Source: Cellvibrio sp. 79 (GTDB lineage Bacteria > Pseudomonadota > Gammaproteobacteria > Pseudomonadales > Cellvibrionaceae). From it: DNA of 64,000 bases. Position 1 is the first letter of the stretch. Each line of letters opens with the position of its first letter. The notes under the pieces are model-generated. The model did no database searches, had not been told where the DNA came from, and worked only from the letters and a program-made list of their open reading frames with translations. The stretch covers positions 330,187 to 394,186 of the forward strand of contig MVDH01000003.1 in NCBI GenBank assembly GCA_003056245.1, in the 5' to 3' direction. The translations under genes were made by a program, and so were the position numbers. Positions 44,912-54,300 of the stretch are shown in pieces.

Positions 44912-45373
44912 ATGAAATTAGCCAGCCGTGTTTTTCTGGCCGTTATCCTTGCAACCAGTCTCACTGCCTGTTCCAGCTTCCGCTTTCCCGGTGTTTATAA
45001 AGTCGGTATCCAACAAGGCCATATCATTACTGAAGAAATGGTTTCCCAATTAAAACTGGGAATGTCCAAGCGCCAGGTGCGTTTCGTTCTTGGCAATAGT
45101 CTGGTGCCGGATACTTTTAACGATGATCGCTGGGATTACCCCTATAGCGTTCGTCGTGGCTCACAAGGCGAAATCACCCAGTACTTGTACACCGTGTATT
45201 TTGAAAACGATAAATTGGTAAAAACCGAAGGTGACTACTTACCCGGCAAAGCTCCATTGAGTGGGGAAAAATCCAAAAAGTATCTGGAAGATATGAATCG
45301 CGATGTGCCTGTTCCAACTGAAGATTCCACCCCGCGTGATATAGAAATACCGGATCAGGAAGAAACCAACTAA
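44912..45373 (+). CDS. bamE: Outer membrane assembly lipoprotein BamE (OmlA)
   Basis: 153 residues. The lipoprotein signal is MKLASRVFLAVILATSLTAC with Cys20 as the lipid site. The mature part follows the SmpA/OmlA pattern: PGVYKVGIQQGHIITEEMVS, QLKLGMSKRQVRFVLGNSLV, and DDRWDYPYSVRRG with YTVYFENDKLVKTEGDYLPG. It is a part of the BAM complex inserting beta-barrel proteins in the outer membrane. The C-terminal 30 residues are a polar extension (PVPTEDSTPRDIEIPDQEET). The frame remains open upstream to 44735, but that overlaps fur. Confidence 0.95.
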   Translation: MKLASRVFLAVILATSLTACSSFRFPGVYKVGIQQGHIITEEMVSQLKLGMSKRQVRFVLGNSLVPDTFNDDRWDYPYSVRRGSQGEITQYLYTVYFENDKLVKTEGDYLPGKAPLSGEKSKKYLEDMNRDVPVPTEDSTPRDIEIPDQEETN

Positions 45374-45392
45374 ACCGCCCAGCGCCAAAAAC

Positions 45393-45418
45393 AAAACGCC
45401 CGGTAATACGGGCGTTTT
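45393..45418. terminator. Terminator between bamE and the diguanylate cyclase gene
   Basis: AAAACGCCCG at 45393-45402 pairs with CGGGCGTTTT at 45409-45418, followed by more T on the plus strand; also usable for the convergent gene. Confidence 0.9.
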
Positions 45419-45447
45419 TTATTGTCTGGTGTAAATATCACCCGGCT

Positions 45448-47082
45448 TTAGCGACCAAAACAAACCCGGTTGCGCCCCTCGGTTTTGGCTCTATAGAGCG
45501 CCGCATCCGCTTCTTGCAGCAACTGCTCAGCTCGATCAATACCCGGGCGATAGGCCGCAATGCCCGCACTCAGACTGACATTGAAATTGATATCACCCGC
45601 GCTAAAACTGATATCGCGAAAACGCTGACGCACATCCTCCATTAGCATCATCGCTTCATCTCGCCCGCACCGGGGCAATACCGCCACAAACTCTTCTCCG
45701 CCATAGCGACCAACAGCATCCGTTTTACGCAAACGCTGCCGCAATAAATGAGCAATCGCCTTGATGACTTTATCGCCTGCCGGATGCCCGTAGGTATCAT
45801 TGATTTGCTTGAAATGGTCCAGATCCAGCATTACCACACTTAGCTCACCGCCACCGCGTACAGTGCGGCTCAGCTCAATATCTACTTGTTCTTTGATTCG
45901 CGAATGTTTGAGTAAACCAGTCAGACTATCGCGATCCAACGCATCGCTAAGTTGCCGGCTACGGGCTGCGCGCGTGGAAACGGCAGTGACCAGTTCGCGG
46001 TCACTCAAGGGTTTACTCAGGAAATCATCGCCAGCGCGGCCGAGCGCAACCGCTCGTTTCTCCACATCCTGTTCGGAAGATAAATAGGTAATGGGAACGC
46101 GGAGCCAATCCTGGTTAAGGCGAATCACCTGCGCCAGCTCAATGCCATTGCAGCCTGGCATATTGATATCGAGCAATACCAGGTCGGGATGAAACTCATG
46201 CAACAAATCAAAAATAATGCGCGGATTGTTGCTGATTTCTGCATGCACTCCTGCCGCCTTTAACACCAATTTATAGTGCTCGGCCAACGCCAGGTCATCG
46301 TCGATAATCAATACCCGATGCGGGGCGCTGCGGTGGCGATCCAGATAATACTCAAAGCAATCTACCAGGCGAATTGTGTCCAGTGGTTTTACAAAATAAC
46401 CAACAGCACCTGCACGCACTGCTGCGTGATAAGCTTCAAAATCAGTGCGGGTAGACACAAAAATAACGGGAACCGGGGCGGGTAAATGTTGCTGCAAAAT
46501 CATGACTGCTTCAGGAGCTTCACGCCCCTCTTCTACAAACATGATGTCGCAAATCATAAAATCCGGAGGGCGGCGTAACACTTCGGTCTCTGCGGAGGCT
46601 ATAGTCGCAAAGTGTTCAACCTGATGACCGAAATGACGTAAGGTCATACAGACTTCATCCGCAATATCCGGGTCATCCTCCAACACATAGATCAGGGTGT
46701 TGGTTTTTTGCGGCGATGTTTGCGACACCAGCGGCATGGGTTTGTTACGGCGCTCCGCTTGCAAATCTCCACCTAAGGCGGTAACTGCAACTGAAAATAC
46801 CCGCAGCAACCCCATATCCAGTGGCGTACCCGCTATCCATTCCTGAGCCTGTAATTCAAGTTTTTTTGCTTGCTTACCCAAATCGGTAAAACCAAAGCTG
46901 CCAGCAGAACCCGCCAGCTTATGCAGCCGATGATTAAGCTGGGCCAGAGCACCAGCACGCAGGTCAGGCTCAGTCAGATCATCGACCAGTTTGCGCAATT
47001 GCTGCAATTCGGCGGGTAAACGCGCGGCATAGTCATCGCGCAATGCCTGGAGTCTGGCTGCTATATCAGCATTTTTGTCCAT
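45448..47082 (-). CDS. Hpt-REC-REC-GGDEF response regulator, diguanylate cyclase
   Basis: 544 residues. An N-terminal Hpt domain (about 1-105) has HRLHKLAGSAGSFGF, with His54 as the likely phosphate acceptor. The first receiver (about 129-250) has an acceptor Asp179 in DFMICDIMF, and the second (about 256-375) has Asp305 in LVLLDINMPG. The GGDEF domain (380-543) has a GGEEF active site (461-465) and an RxxD inhibitory site five residues before (RKTD, 452-455), so it should make c-di-GMP with product inhibition. The start at 47082 has CAGGTG upstream. It is divergent from an HD-GYP phosphodiesterase, the opposing activity, suggesting local control of c-di-GMP. Confidence 0.93.
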   Translation of the reverse strand: MDKNADIAARLQALRDDYAARLPAELQQLRKLVDDLTEPDLRAGALAQLNHRLHKLAGSAGSFGFTDLGKQAKKLELQAQEWIAGTPLDMGLLRVFSVAVTALGGDLQAERRNKPMPLVSQTSPQKTNTLIYVLEDDPDIADEVCMTLRHFGHQVEHFATIASAETEVLRRPPDFMICDIMFVEEGREAPEAVMILQQHLPAPVPVIFVSTRTDFEAYHAAVRAGAVGYFVKPLDTIRLVDCFEYYLDRHRSAPHRVLIIDDDLALAEHYKLVLKAAGVHAEISNNPRIIFDLLHEFHPDLVLLDINMPGCNGIELAQVIRLNQDWLRVPITYLSSEQDVEKRAVALGRAGDDFLSKPLSDRELVTAVSTRAARSRQLSDALDRDSLTGLLKHSRIKEQVDIELSRTVRGGGELSVVMLDLDHFKQINDTYGHPAGDKVIKAIAHLLRQRLRKTDAVGRYGGEEFVAVLPRCGRDEAMMLMEDVRQRFRDISFSAGDINFNVSLSAGIAAYRPGIDRAEQLLQEADAALYRAKTEGRNRVCFGR

Positions 47083-47362
47083 GAACACCTGGCCTGTTAT
47101 TGCAAGTAGGGAGCAGTCCGCCCACAGCTTATCTCTCATCTAAAAAGTTAGTCGTAATCACGCTGAATAATAGGTGCGAAACGCCAGTTTGGCCAATTTC
47201 CAAAACCACCTCCGGCTCCTGCAAATTCCCAGCATAAAAACTGTAATTTCATTGGAAAAATATTATGGACGGGACAGCAGCCCACGTGCAAAGCCTGACT
47301 ATACTCAGCCAATGGAGCTGTTAACCCCTTCACATTCTTCAACCAGTTGAACCACACGGCAG

Positions 47363-48586
47363 ATGCTGAAACGAATCGCGGTAAAAGACATAAAACTCGG
47401 CATGTTCATTTGTGAATTTTGTGGTTCATGGATGGAGCATCCTTTTTGGAAAACTCGTTTTTTATTGGAGGATGAAAAAGATCTGCGCGCAATTTTGGCC
47501 AGCGGTATCAAGGAATTGTGGATTGATGCCAGTCAGGGCCTGGATGCAAATGGCGAGAGCTCTGCTAAAACCGAGGCCGAAGTTGAACGGGAAACAGAGG
47601 CCGTATTGCTGGGCGCAGAAAATCCTGCCGCAACCGAGCGCGTCTCCCTTGATGAAGAAGTACAAACCGCTGCACGCCTATGTAATCGCGCGAAAGAAGC
47701 GGTTATTGAAATGTTCAGTGATGCACGCATGGGCAAGGCAATTCAAATTGAAAAAGCGCACGAACTGGTCGAAGAAATTTCCACGTCAGTATTGCGCCAA
47801 CCGCACGCACTTATCAGTCTCGCCCGCTTAAAAACAGCTGATGAATATACATTTTTACATTCAGTGGCAGTATGCGCACTGATGATCGCGCTCGCACGGC
47901 AATTAAGCCTGGATGAAAGCAGTGTTCGCGATGCCGGTTTGGCTGGCTTACTGCACGACATTGGTAAAATTGCGATTCCCCTTAAAGTGTTAAATAAGCC
48001 GGGTAAATTAACAGATGAAGAATTTGCGATTGTAAAATCACACCCGGAAGTGGGCGCAAAAATTCTAATCGAGAGCTATCAAGTACCGCCAATGGCAGTG
48101 GATGTTTGCCTTCATCACCATGAAAAAGTAGATGGCACCGGCTATCCCTACGGACTCAGGGGCGACAACATCAGTTTGTTTGCAAAAATGGGCGCAGTGT
48201 GTGACGTCTATGATGCAATCACTTCCAATCGTCCCTATAAAAAAGGATGGTCCCCCGCCGAATCCATTCGCAAAATGGCAGAGTGGAGCAAAGGCCATTT
48301 TGATGAATCTGTATTTCAAGCATTTGTTAAAACCGTCGGCATTTATCCTACCGGCTCATTGGTTCGCCTGGAAAGTGGAAAATTGGCTGTCGTCATTGAG
48401 CAAAATGAAAGTTCACTATTAATGCCTAAAGTAAAAATATTTTTTTCTGCCAAAACCAAAATGCCCATCATTCAGGAAGTTCTGGATCTGGCTAAATTAC
48501 AAGGCAAGGAAAAAATTATCGGGCGCGAATCGCCCGATGATTGGGGATTTAAAAACCTTGATGCACTTTGGTCAGGAATTGCCTGA
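47363..48586 (+). CDS. HD-GYP phosphodiesterase with DUF3391 domain
   Basis: 407 residues. The N-terminal DUF3391 domain (about 1-100) reads RIAVKDIKLGMFICEFCGSW and continues to ELWIDASQG. The HD-GYP domain (about 145-330) has all catalytic motifs: LLHDIGKIAIP (His198-Asp199), HHHEKVDGTGYPYGLRGD (HHExxDGxGYP), and DVYDAITSNRPYKK. It is therefore expected to hydrolyse c-di-GMP to pGpG and GMP. A C-terminal part of about 70 residues follows (GSLVRLESGKLAVVIEQNES). It is divergent from the diguanylate cyclase gene and convergent with the kinase operon. Confidence 0.95.
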   Translation: MLKRIAVKDIKLGMFICEFCGSWMEHPFWKTRFLLEDEKDLRAILASGIKELWIDASQGLDANGESSAKTEAEVERETEAVLLGAENPAATERVSLDEEVQTAARLCNRAKEAVIEMFSDARMGKAIQIEKAHELVEEISTSVLRQPHALISLARLKTADEYTFLHSVAVCALMIALARQLSLDESSVRDAGLAGLLHDIGKIAIPLKVLNKPGKLTDEEFAIVKSHPEVGAKILIESYQVPPMAVDVCLHHHEKVDGTGYPYGLRGDNISLFAKMGAVCDVYDAITSNRPYKKGWSPAESIRKMAEWSKGHFDESVFQAFVKTVGIYPTGSLVRLESGKLAVVIEQNESSLLMPKVKIFFSAKTKMPIIQEVLDLAKLQGKEKIIGRESPDDWGFKNLDALWSGIA

Positions 48587-48619
48587 GTACGTTAATTATT
48601 TTCCGCATTTTTAAGCGCG

Positions 48620-49009
48620 TTACGTTTGTTGCCGTCCCCAAATATCGCGTAGCTCCTGCGCCAATGTCATAGGATCAAAAGGCTTTGCGATAACACCTAC
48701 CGCTCCCATGCCCAGATAAGCCTGCACTTCTTGCGGCTGCACTTTGGCAGTCATAAATACTACCGGCGTTGTTTCCAGCTCTGGAAAACCGCGCAAACCT
48801 TTCAGGGTTTCAGGTCCATCCATACCCGGCATCATTACATCAAGGAGAATTAAATCCGGATTAAAAGCCACCGCTTTCTGCAAAGCGTCGCTGCCGCAGG
48901 AACAGGCTTCAACGGTAAAACCGCTAATAGTTTCCAGCACCATCATGGCGATCGCCTGGATATCGGGATCATCTTCAACATATAAAATTCGGGTTAATTC
49001 GCGTGTCAT
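48620..49009 (-). CDS. Stand-alone receiver (CheY-like response regulator)
   Basis: 129 residues, a receiver domain alone. The acidic pocket is YVEDDPD, the phosphate acceptor Asp57 in LILLDVMMPGMDG, the Thr switch in VVFMTAKV, and Lys in VIAKPFDPMTLAQE. There is no output domain, so it would act through protein contacts or as a relay. Its ATG overlaps the stop of the upstream kinase gene by four bases, so it is translationally coupled and is the last gene of the three-gene phosphorelay operon. A likely partner is one of the two kinases encoded just upstream. Confidence 0.93.
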   Translation of the reverse strand: MTRELTRILYVEDDPDIQAIAMMVLETISGFTVEACSCGSDALQKAVAFNPDLILLDVMMPGMDGPETLKGLRGFPELETTPVVFMTAKVQPQEVQAYLGMGAVGVIAKPFDPMTLAQELRDIWGRQQT

Positions 49010-51387
49010 ACTGTGTTTCCTGCCTGATTGATATTTTTTTCTTCAGAAATAGAAATGGGAAAGATTGCAAAGAAAGTCGCACCTTTCCCTAATTCAGAAT
49101 CAAATCCTATAGTGCCTTGCATTCGCTCTACGAAGGCTTTGCTAATTGCCAGTCCCAAGCCGGTGCCACCGCGCTGACGGGAATCGGAAGAATCGGCCTG
49201 TGAAAATTTTTGAAAAATACGTGCACGAAATTCATCGCTGACACCAGGTCCATGATCAATAACAGCAATTTTTACCTGATCATCCATGCGTGTAACCTTA
49301 ATTTCTACCTGCCCTTGGGGCGGAGAAAATTTTACGGCGTTGGAAATAAAATTCGCCAATATTTGTTGCAGGCGCTGCGCATCCACAAACACCTGCAAAT
49401 CCCCGACATCTGCCTGCAATGCCAAACGAACGCCAAAAGTATCAGCATAAGCAGCGTTGCCTTCCACTGATTGCTCCAGGATTGGCAAAAGCGATTGCGT
49501 GCGCATATCAAATACCATTTTTCCGGCAAGCAATTTCTCCATATCGAGCAAATCATTAATCAGCAGCGTTAAACGCAAAGCATTTTTATGGGCAATCGAC
49601 AGCATATTTTTGACGTTATCCGGCAGTTCACCCAACATACCGCTCACAATTAATTTCAAAGAACCGGAAATAGACGTAAGCGGGGTGCGCAGCTCATGGC
49701 TGACAGCCGAAACGAATTCATTTTTCATTTGTTCGATGCGTTTGCGCTCGGTGATGTCTTGCACAAAAGACCATATTTGTTGCTCGCCATTGGGACTTTC
49801 AATTAATACGCCATTGAGCAATACAGGAATTAAATGACCGTCGCGATGAATCAGGTTTTTTTCATAAGGCCCGTAGCGCCCGGTGAGATGCAAGCATTGC
49901 AACTGTTCGTAATCATTCGGGTAATACTCCGGCGGAGTGATTTGATCGTTGCCTATTTGCAGCACTTCCTGATGACTGTAACCAATAAGGCGGCAAAATT
50001 CCGGGTTGCATTCAACATATTGCCCATCACTGAATTTATTCAGCGCTATCGCCATCGGCGCCTGCGTATAAAGTGTGGATAATTTTTTCTCACTGACTTC
50101 AATCACATCCTGCGCCGCTTTGGCTTCAGTGATGTCCCACATAAAACCATCAATATATTTCAGTGCACCTGTTTGGTCATAAACACCGGTTCCCACTTCC
50201 TGCACATAAATCCAATGGCCCGCCGCATGCTGCATACGATAAATTAAATGAAAGGCATGATTATTAATCAGTGCTTGTTGCACAGTTTCATAAATCCTGG
50301 ATATATCATCCACATGGGTAATATCGTTAAACCCAAGCCCGTTTTCACGCAGAAACTCTTCTGCATGATGGCCAGTAAGCCGCTGCACGGCATCACTCAA
50401 ATACAACATACTCCAGCGCGCATCATTACGGCAGCGATATACAGCACCTGGAAAATTACTAATCATTGTCTGCAAACGCGCTTCACTTTCCTGCAATTGC
50501 AAACGCGAACGTTGTAACTCGGTGATGTCACCATGGGTGCCCGACATCCATAATGGTTTGCCGTCAGTGGTAGAGCTGATAACACGGCCACGGGCATAAA
50601 CGTTTACCCATTCACCATTCTTATGTTTCATCCTGCAGTGGCATTCGTAATGATCCAATTCACCACTAAAATGTTTTTCCAATAATTTCCCGGAGGTTTT
50701 TAAATCTTCCGGATGACAAAGTGTTAACCATGTTTTAATTGAAACAGGAGCCAGGTCTTCCAGTGTGTAACCAAGCATACTAGCCCAGCGCTCATTAAAA
50801 ATAGTTTCACCGGTTTGCACATTCCAACGCCAAGTGCCAAGATTTGCGCCTTTAATTACATCTTCTATGTGTTGACGCTCCTGCTTCAACGCAATATTGG
50901 TTTCACGCAACTGCAACAGTTGGATTACCTGGTTGGATAAAAGCCTTAACGTATTTTTTTGCAAATCGTTTAATTGGCGTGGCCGATAATCAACTACACA
51001 CAATGTTCCCAGCGCTTCACCATTTTTTGCAATCAGTGGAGCACCGGCGTAAAAACGAATGAAAGGCGCATCGGTTACCAATGGATTGTCTGCGAAACGC
51101 GGATCAAGCATCGCATCTTCAACAATCAGTGTTTCTTGCGGGGTAAGGATAGCGTGCGCGCAAAAAGCGACATCGCGCGGCGTTTCGGTGGCATCCAGGC
51201 CCAAACAACTTTTGAACCATTGGCGATCGCGATCTACCAGGGACACTACTGCGATCGGTACTTCACACACACTCATGGCGAGTTGCGCGATATCGTCAAA
51301 GTTTTGTTCGCGTGGAGTATCCAGCACATCCAGGCGATAAAGCGCTAATAAACGCGCGTCCTCGTTGGGAGGAAGTGCAGCTTTCAT
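49006..51387 (-). CDS. GAF-PAS-PAS-PAS sensor histidine kinase
   Basis: 793 residues, with no membrane helix, so probably cytoplasmic. A GAF domain (about 22-160; TPREQNFDDIAQLAMSVCEV, DVAFCAHAILTPQETLIVED) is followed by three PAS domains (about 170-295, 300-425 and 430-550), each ending in a DIT or DITE-type linker. HisKA (about 554-620) has the phosphorylated His564 in VSHELRTPLTSIS. The HATPase domain (about 665-780) has NAVKFSPPQGQVE, DHGPGVSDEFRARIFQKFSQ and GGTGLGLAISKA. The gene starts in an ATGA overlap with the larger kinase gene and ends in one with the receiver gene, so all three should be made together. Confidence 0.93.
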   Translation of the reverse strand: MKAALPPNEDARLLALYRLDVLDTPREQNFDDIAQLAMSVCEVPIAVVSLVDRDRQWFKSCLGLDATETPRDVAFCAHAILTPQETLIVEDAMLDPRFADNPLVTDAPFIRFYAGAPLIAKNGEALGTLCVVDYRPRQLNDLQKNTLRLLSNQVIQLLQLRETNIALKQERQHIEDVIKGANLGTWRWNVQTGETIFNERWASMLGYTLEDLAPVSIKTWLTLCHPEDLKTSGKLLEKHFSGELDHYECHCRMKHKNGEWVNVYARGRVISSTTDGKPLWMSGTHGDITELQRSRLQLQESEARLQTMISNFPGAVYRCRNDARWSMLYLSDAVQRLTGHHAEEFLRENGLGFNDITHVDDISRIYETVQQALINNHAFHLIYRMQHAAGHWIYVQEVGTGVYDQTGALKYIDGFMWDITEAKAAQDVIEVSEKKLSTLYTQAPMAIALNKFSDGQYVECNPEFCRLIGYSHQEVLQIGNDQITPPEYYPNDYEQLQCLHLTGRYGPYEKNLIHRDGHLIPVLLNGVLIESPNGEQQIWSFVQDITERKRIEQMKNEFVSAVSHELRTPLTSISGSLKLIVSGMLGELPDNVKNMLSIAHKNALRLTLLINDLLDMEKLLAGKMVFDMRTQSLLPILEQSVEGNAAYADTFGVRLALQADVGDLQVFVDAQRLQQILANFISNAVKFSPPQGQVEIKVTRMDDQVKIAVIDHGPGVSDEFRARIFQKFSQADSSDSRQRGGTGLGLAISKAFVERMQGTIGFDSELGKGATFFAIFPISISEEKNINQAGNTV

Positions 51388-54300
51388 GATTGCGCCTCCG
51401 CGGATGCAGAACCCAATTGTTGTAACGCCTGTTTAATTACCGCGTCCAATTCACCATTGACCAATGGTTTTTGTAACCAGTAGATATTTGCTTGTGCGCC
51501 AAGTCGAGCCAAACGTTGTTTGCCCTCATCAAGGCCGCCGGTAATAATGATGATCGGTATTTTTTTTGCATTTTTAAAACGGTGATTTTCCTGCTGGCGA
51601 ACCTGCTCTATTATCTCCGTACCGTTCATATCAGGCAGGTTCAGATCCAGCGTAATTAAATCGTAATCGCGCAATTGCAAATGTTCCAGTGCTGCCTGCC
51701 CATTCATTGCGCGATCTACATCCATGCCCTGTGCCGATAATGCGGTTGCAAGAACTTCTGCGGTTTCCGGGTCATCTTCCACAATTAATAAATGCGGTTT
51801 TGTTTTGACGGGTTCAATGCGCGTGGATGGCACTTTTTGCGTGGCATCATCACACGGCAAATCAAAATAAAAACTGGCGCCATTGCCAGGTGTAGAATCA
51901 ACACCAACCTTACCACCCATACGTTCAATAATTTCTTTACATATTGCCAACCCCAAACCCGTTCCCCCTTTTTGGCGTGTATCCGAAGAGTCGGCTTGCG
52001 AAAACTTCTGGAATAACCGTGCGCGGAAATTTTCAGGAATGCCCGGACCTTTATCCGTCACGATCACACGCACACTGCCAAAACGTGGCTCCACACTCAC
52101 GAGGATTTGATCATTGATCGGAGAAAACTTGGCAGCATTGGATAAATAATTGGCGAGCACTTGTAATAGACGTTGGGCATCGACTGTAACTTTTACATCG
52201 ACAGCCGTTGGCGATAGTTGATAGGCCACCCCATACTGCGCGGCGAAAGCGGCATTGGATTCCATGCTCTGTTGAATCAATGGCAACAACATTTGTGGCT
52301 GTAAATCGAAATGCATTTTGCCAGCAACGAGTTTTTCCATATCCAGCAAATCATTGACCAAATGAATCAAGCGCTGGGAATTATTGTGCGCAATCTGGAT
52401 CATGCGTGTTGATTGTTCACTCAACGCTCCCGCCAAACCATTTACCAAAATTCCCAATGCGCCGCTAATAGCGGTTAACGGCGTCCGCAATTCATGACTG
52501 ACAGTAGAAATAAATTCTGTTTTCATTTGATCGATGCGTTTGATTTCACTGATGTCGCGCGCTATTCCCAAAAACCCGGTAATGTCGCCTTCCGTGTTGC
52601 GCAATGCGGACATAGTAAGTAACACCGGAAATTGACTGCCATCCTTGCGCACATAATGCCATTCACTTTCTTCGCTACTACCCTCGCGCGCTTTGGCAAC
52701 AAATGTTTCGAAGCCCGGTTTTATTTCATAACCCAACTCACAGGTCAGGTGATGTGCGTGCGCGGCAATTTCTTCCGGTAGATGAACAATCGTTGGATTT
52801 TGTTTATCAATCATTTCGGCGGCGGTGTAACCCAGCATTAATTCAGCGCCCAGGTTAAAGGTTTTAATAACGCCGTTAACATCCGTAGAAATAATGGCAA
52901 TACTCGCGGCATCAAGGATAGCTTTACGCAGGGCATTGGTTTCCTGCAATTGTGTTTCTGCTTGTTTAAGCGGAGAAATATCGGACACGTAACCGTGCCA
53001 GAGCACACTGCCATCTTCCAGTTTTTCCGGAATAGATTCGACATGCGTCCAGATCATGCCGCGCTGCGGATGATTAACACGCACAGTGGCGACCCAGGGC
53101 GTTAAATGCGAAGCGGAGTAGGAAACACTTTCACTCACCCAGCCCACATCGTCCGGATGAATAACGCTGAAAACTTTTTGCGCAGAGGTGGCAACATCTT
53201 CCGGAGCAACACTATAAATATTTTTCATGCCGGGACTGGCGTAGGGAAAAAATGAGCTGCCATCCGGACGCAGTTGGAATTGATAGAGAAAGCCCGGCAA
53301 ACGTTCGCTGAGTTTTTGGAAACGATTGAGAATAATTTTTTTCTCGCGCTCCTGTTGCCAACGCTCTACGACAGAACTGATCCAGCGCGCCAGTAACCGC
53401 ACAAAATCTTTATCGAGTGAATCGTATTGGTGATGGCGGGTTTTGCGTGAAAAAAAACACAAGGTGCCGTAAACACGATCATGAATCCACAAAGGCACAC
53501 CGATGTAAGATTCTATTTGGGTGAGTAAATAAGCCGGATGCTGCTTGTGTTCACTTGCGGGGATATCATCTTCAGCAAACACATCGCGCAGCGCTACGGT
53601 AATGCCGCAATAATTTTTTCCCAGATGATTGGAGATAGCGGTTTCCCTATTACCCTGTGCCGAAAATAACACGTGCGCGCGATAATCCTCGCCGTTAATT
53701 TCGCTGATAATGCCGCTACTTAACCCCAGGTAACGTGCGCCCAAACTCAACGCCAAACGCAATTGCTCCGCCGGATCTACTGCCGAGAGTGAGGCAATTT
53801 CATTCAATGAATGCAACGCAGCCTGTTGGCGAATACTGACCAGCTCGGTATTTTTGCGATCAGTAATATCGGTATAGACACCCACCATCAACGCCGCTTT
53901 ACCATCGGGCTGCCATTCCACGACCTTACCGCGCGTAAGAATCCATTTGTAAGTGCCATCGTGTATTTTGAGCCGGTATTCATTTTCATACATCGGCGTT
54001 TCGCCTTTGATGTGGCGAATAATATCGCTGTAACTCACGCGCTTATCGGCGGGATGCACCCGGCTCATCCATTCATCCAGATCAAGTGAATCAGATGACC
54101 CCGGCCCCAAACCACACAATACCCGCCATTCCGGTGAAAAGCTGGCTTTATCGTGGGCGATATCCCACTCCCAGAAACCCGAATCGCTGCTGCGCAACGC
54201 CAACGCCAGGCGCTGCCGTGCCTGTTCACTTTCGGCGTGCTCCTGGCCCATTTGCTGGCTGTAGTGGTTAATGAGTTGCTTAACATACACACGATTCAGG

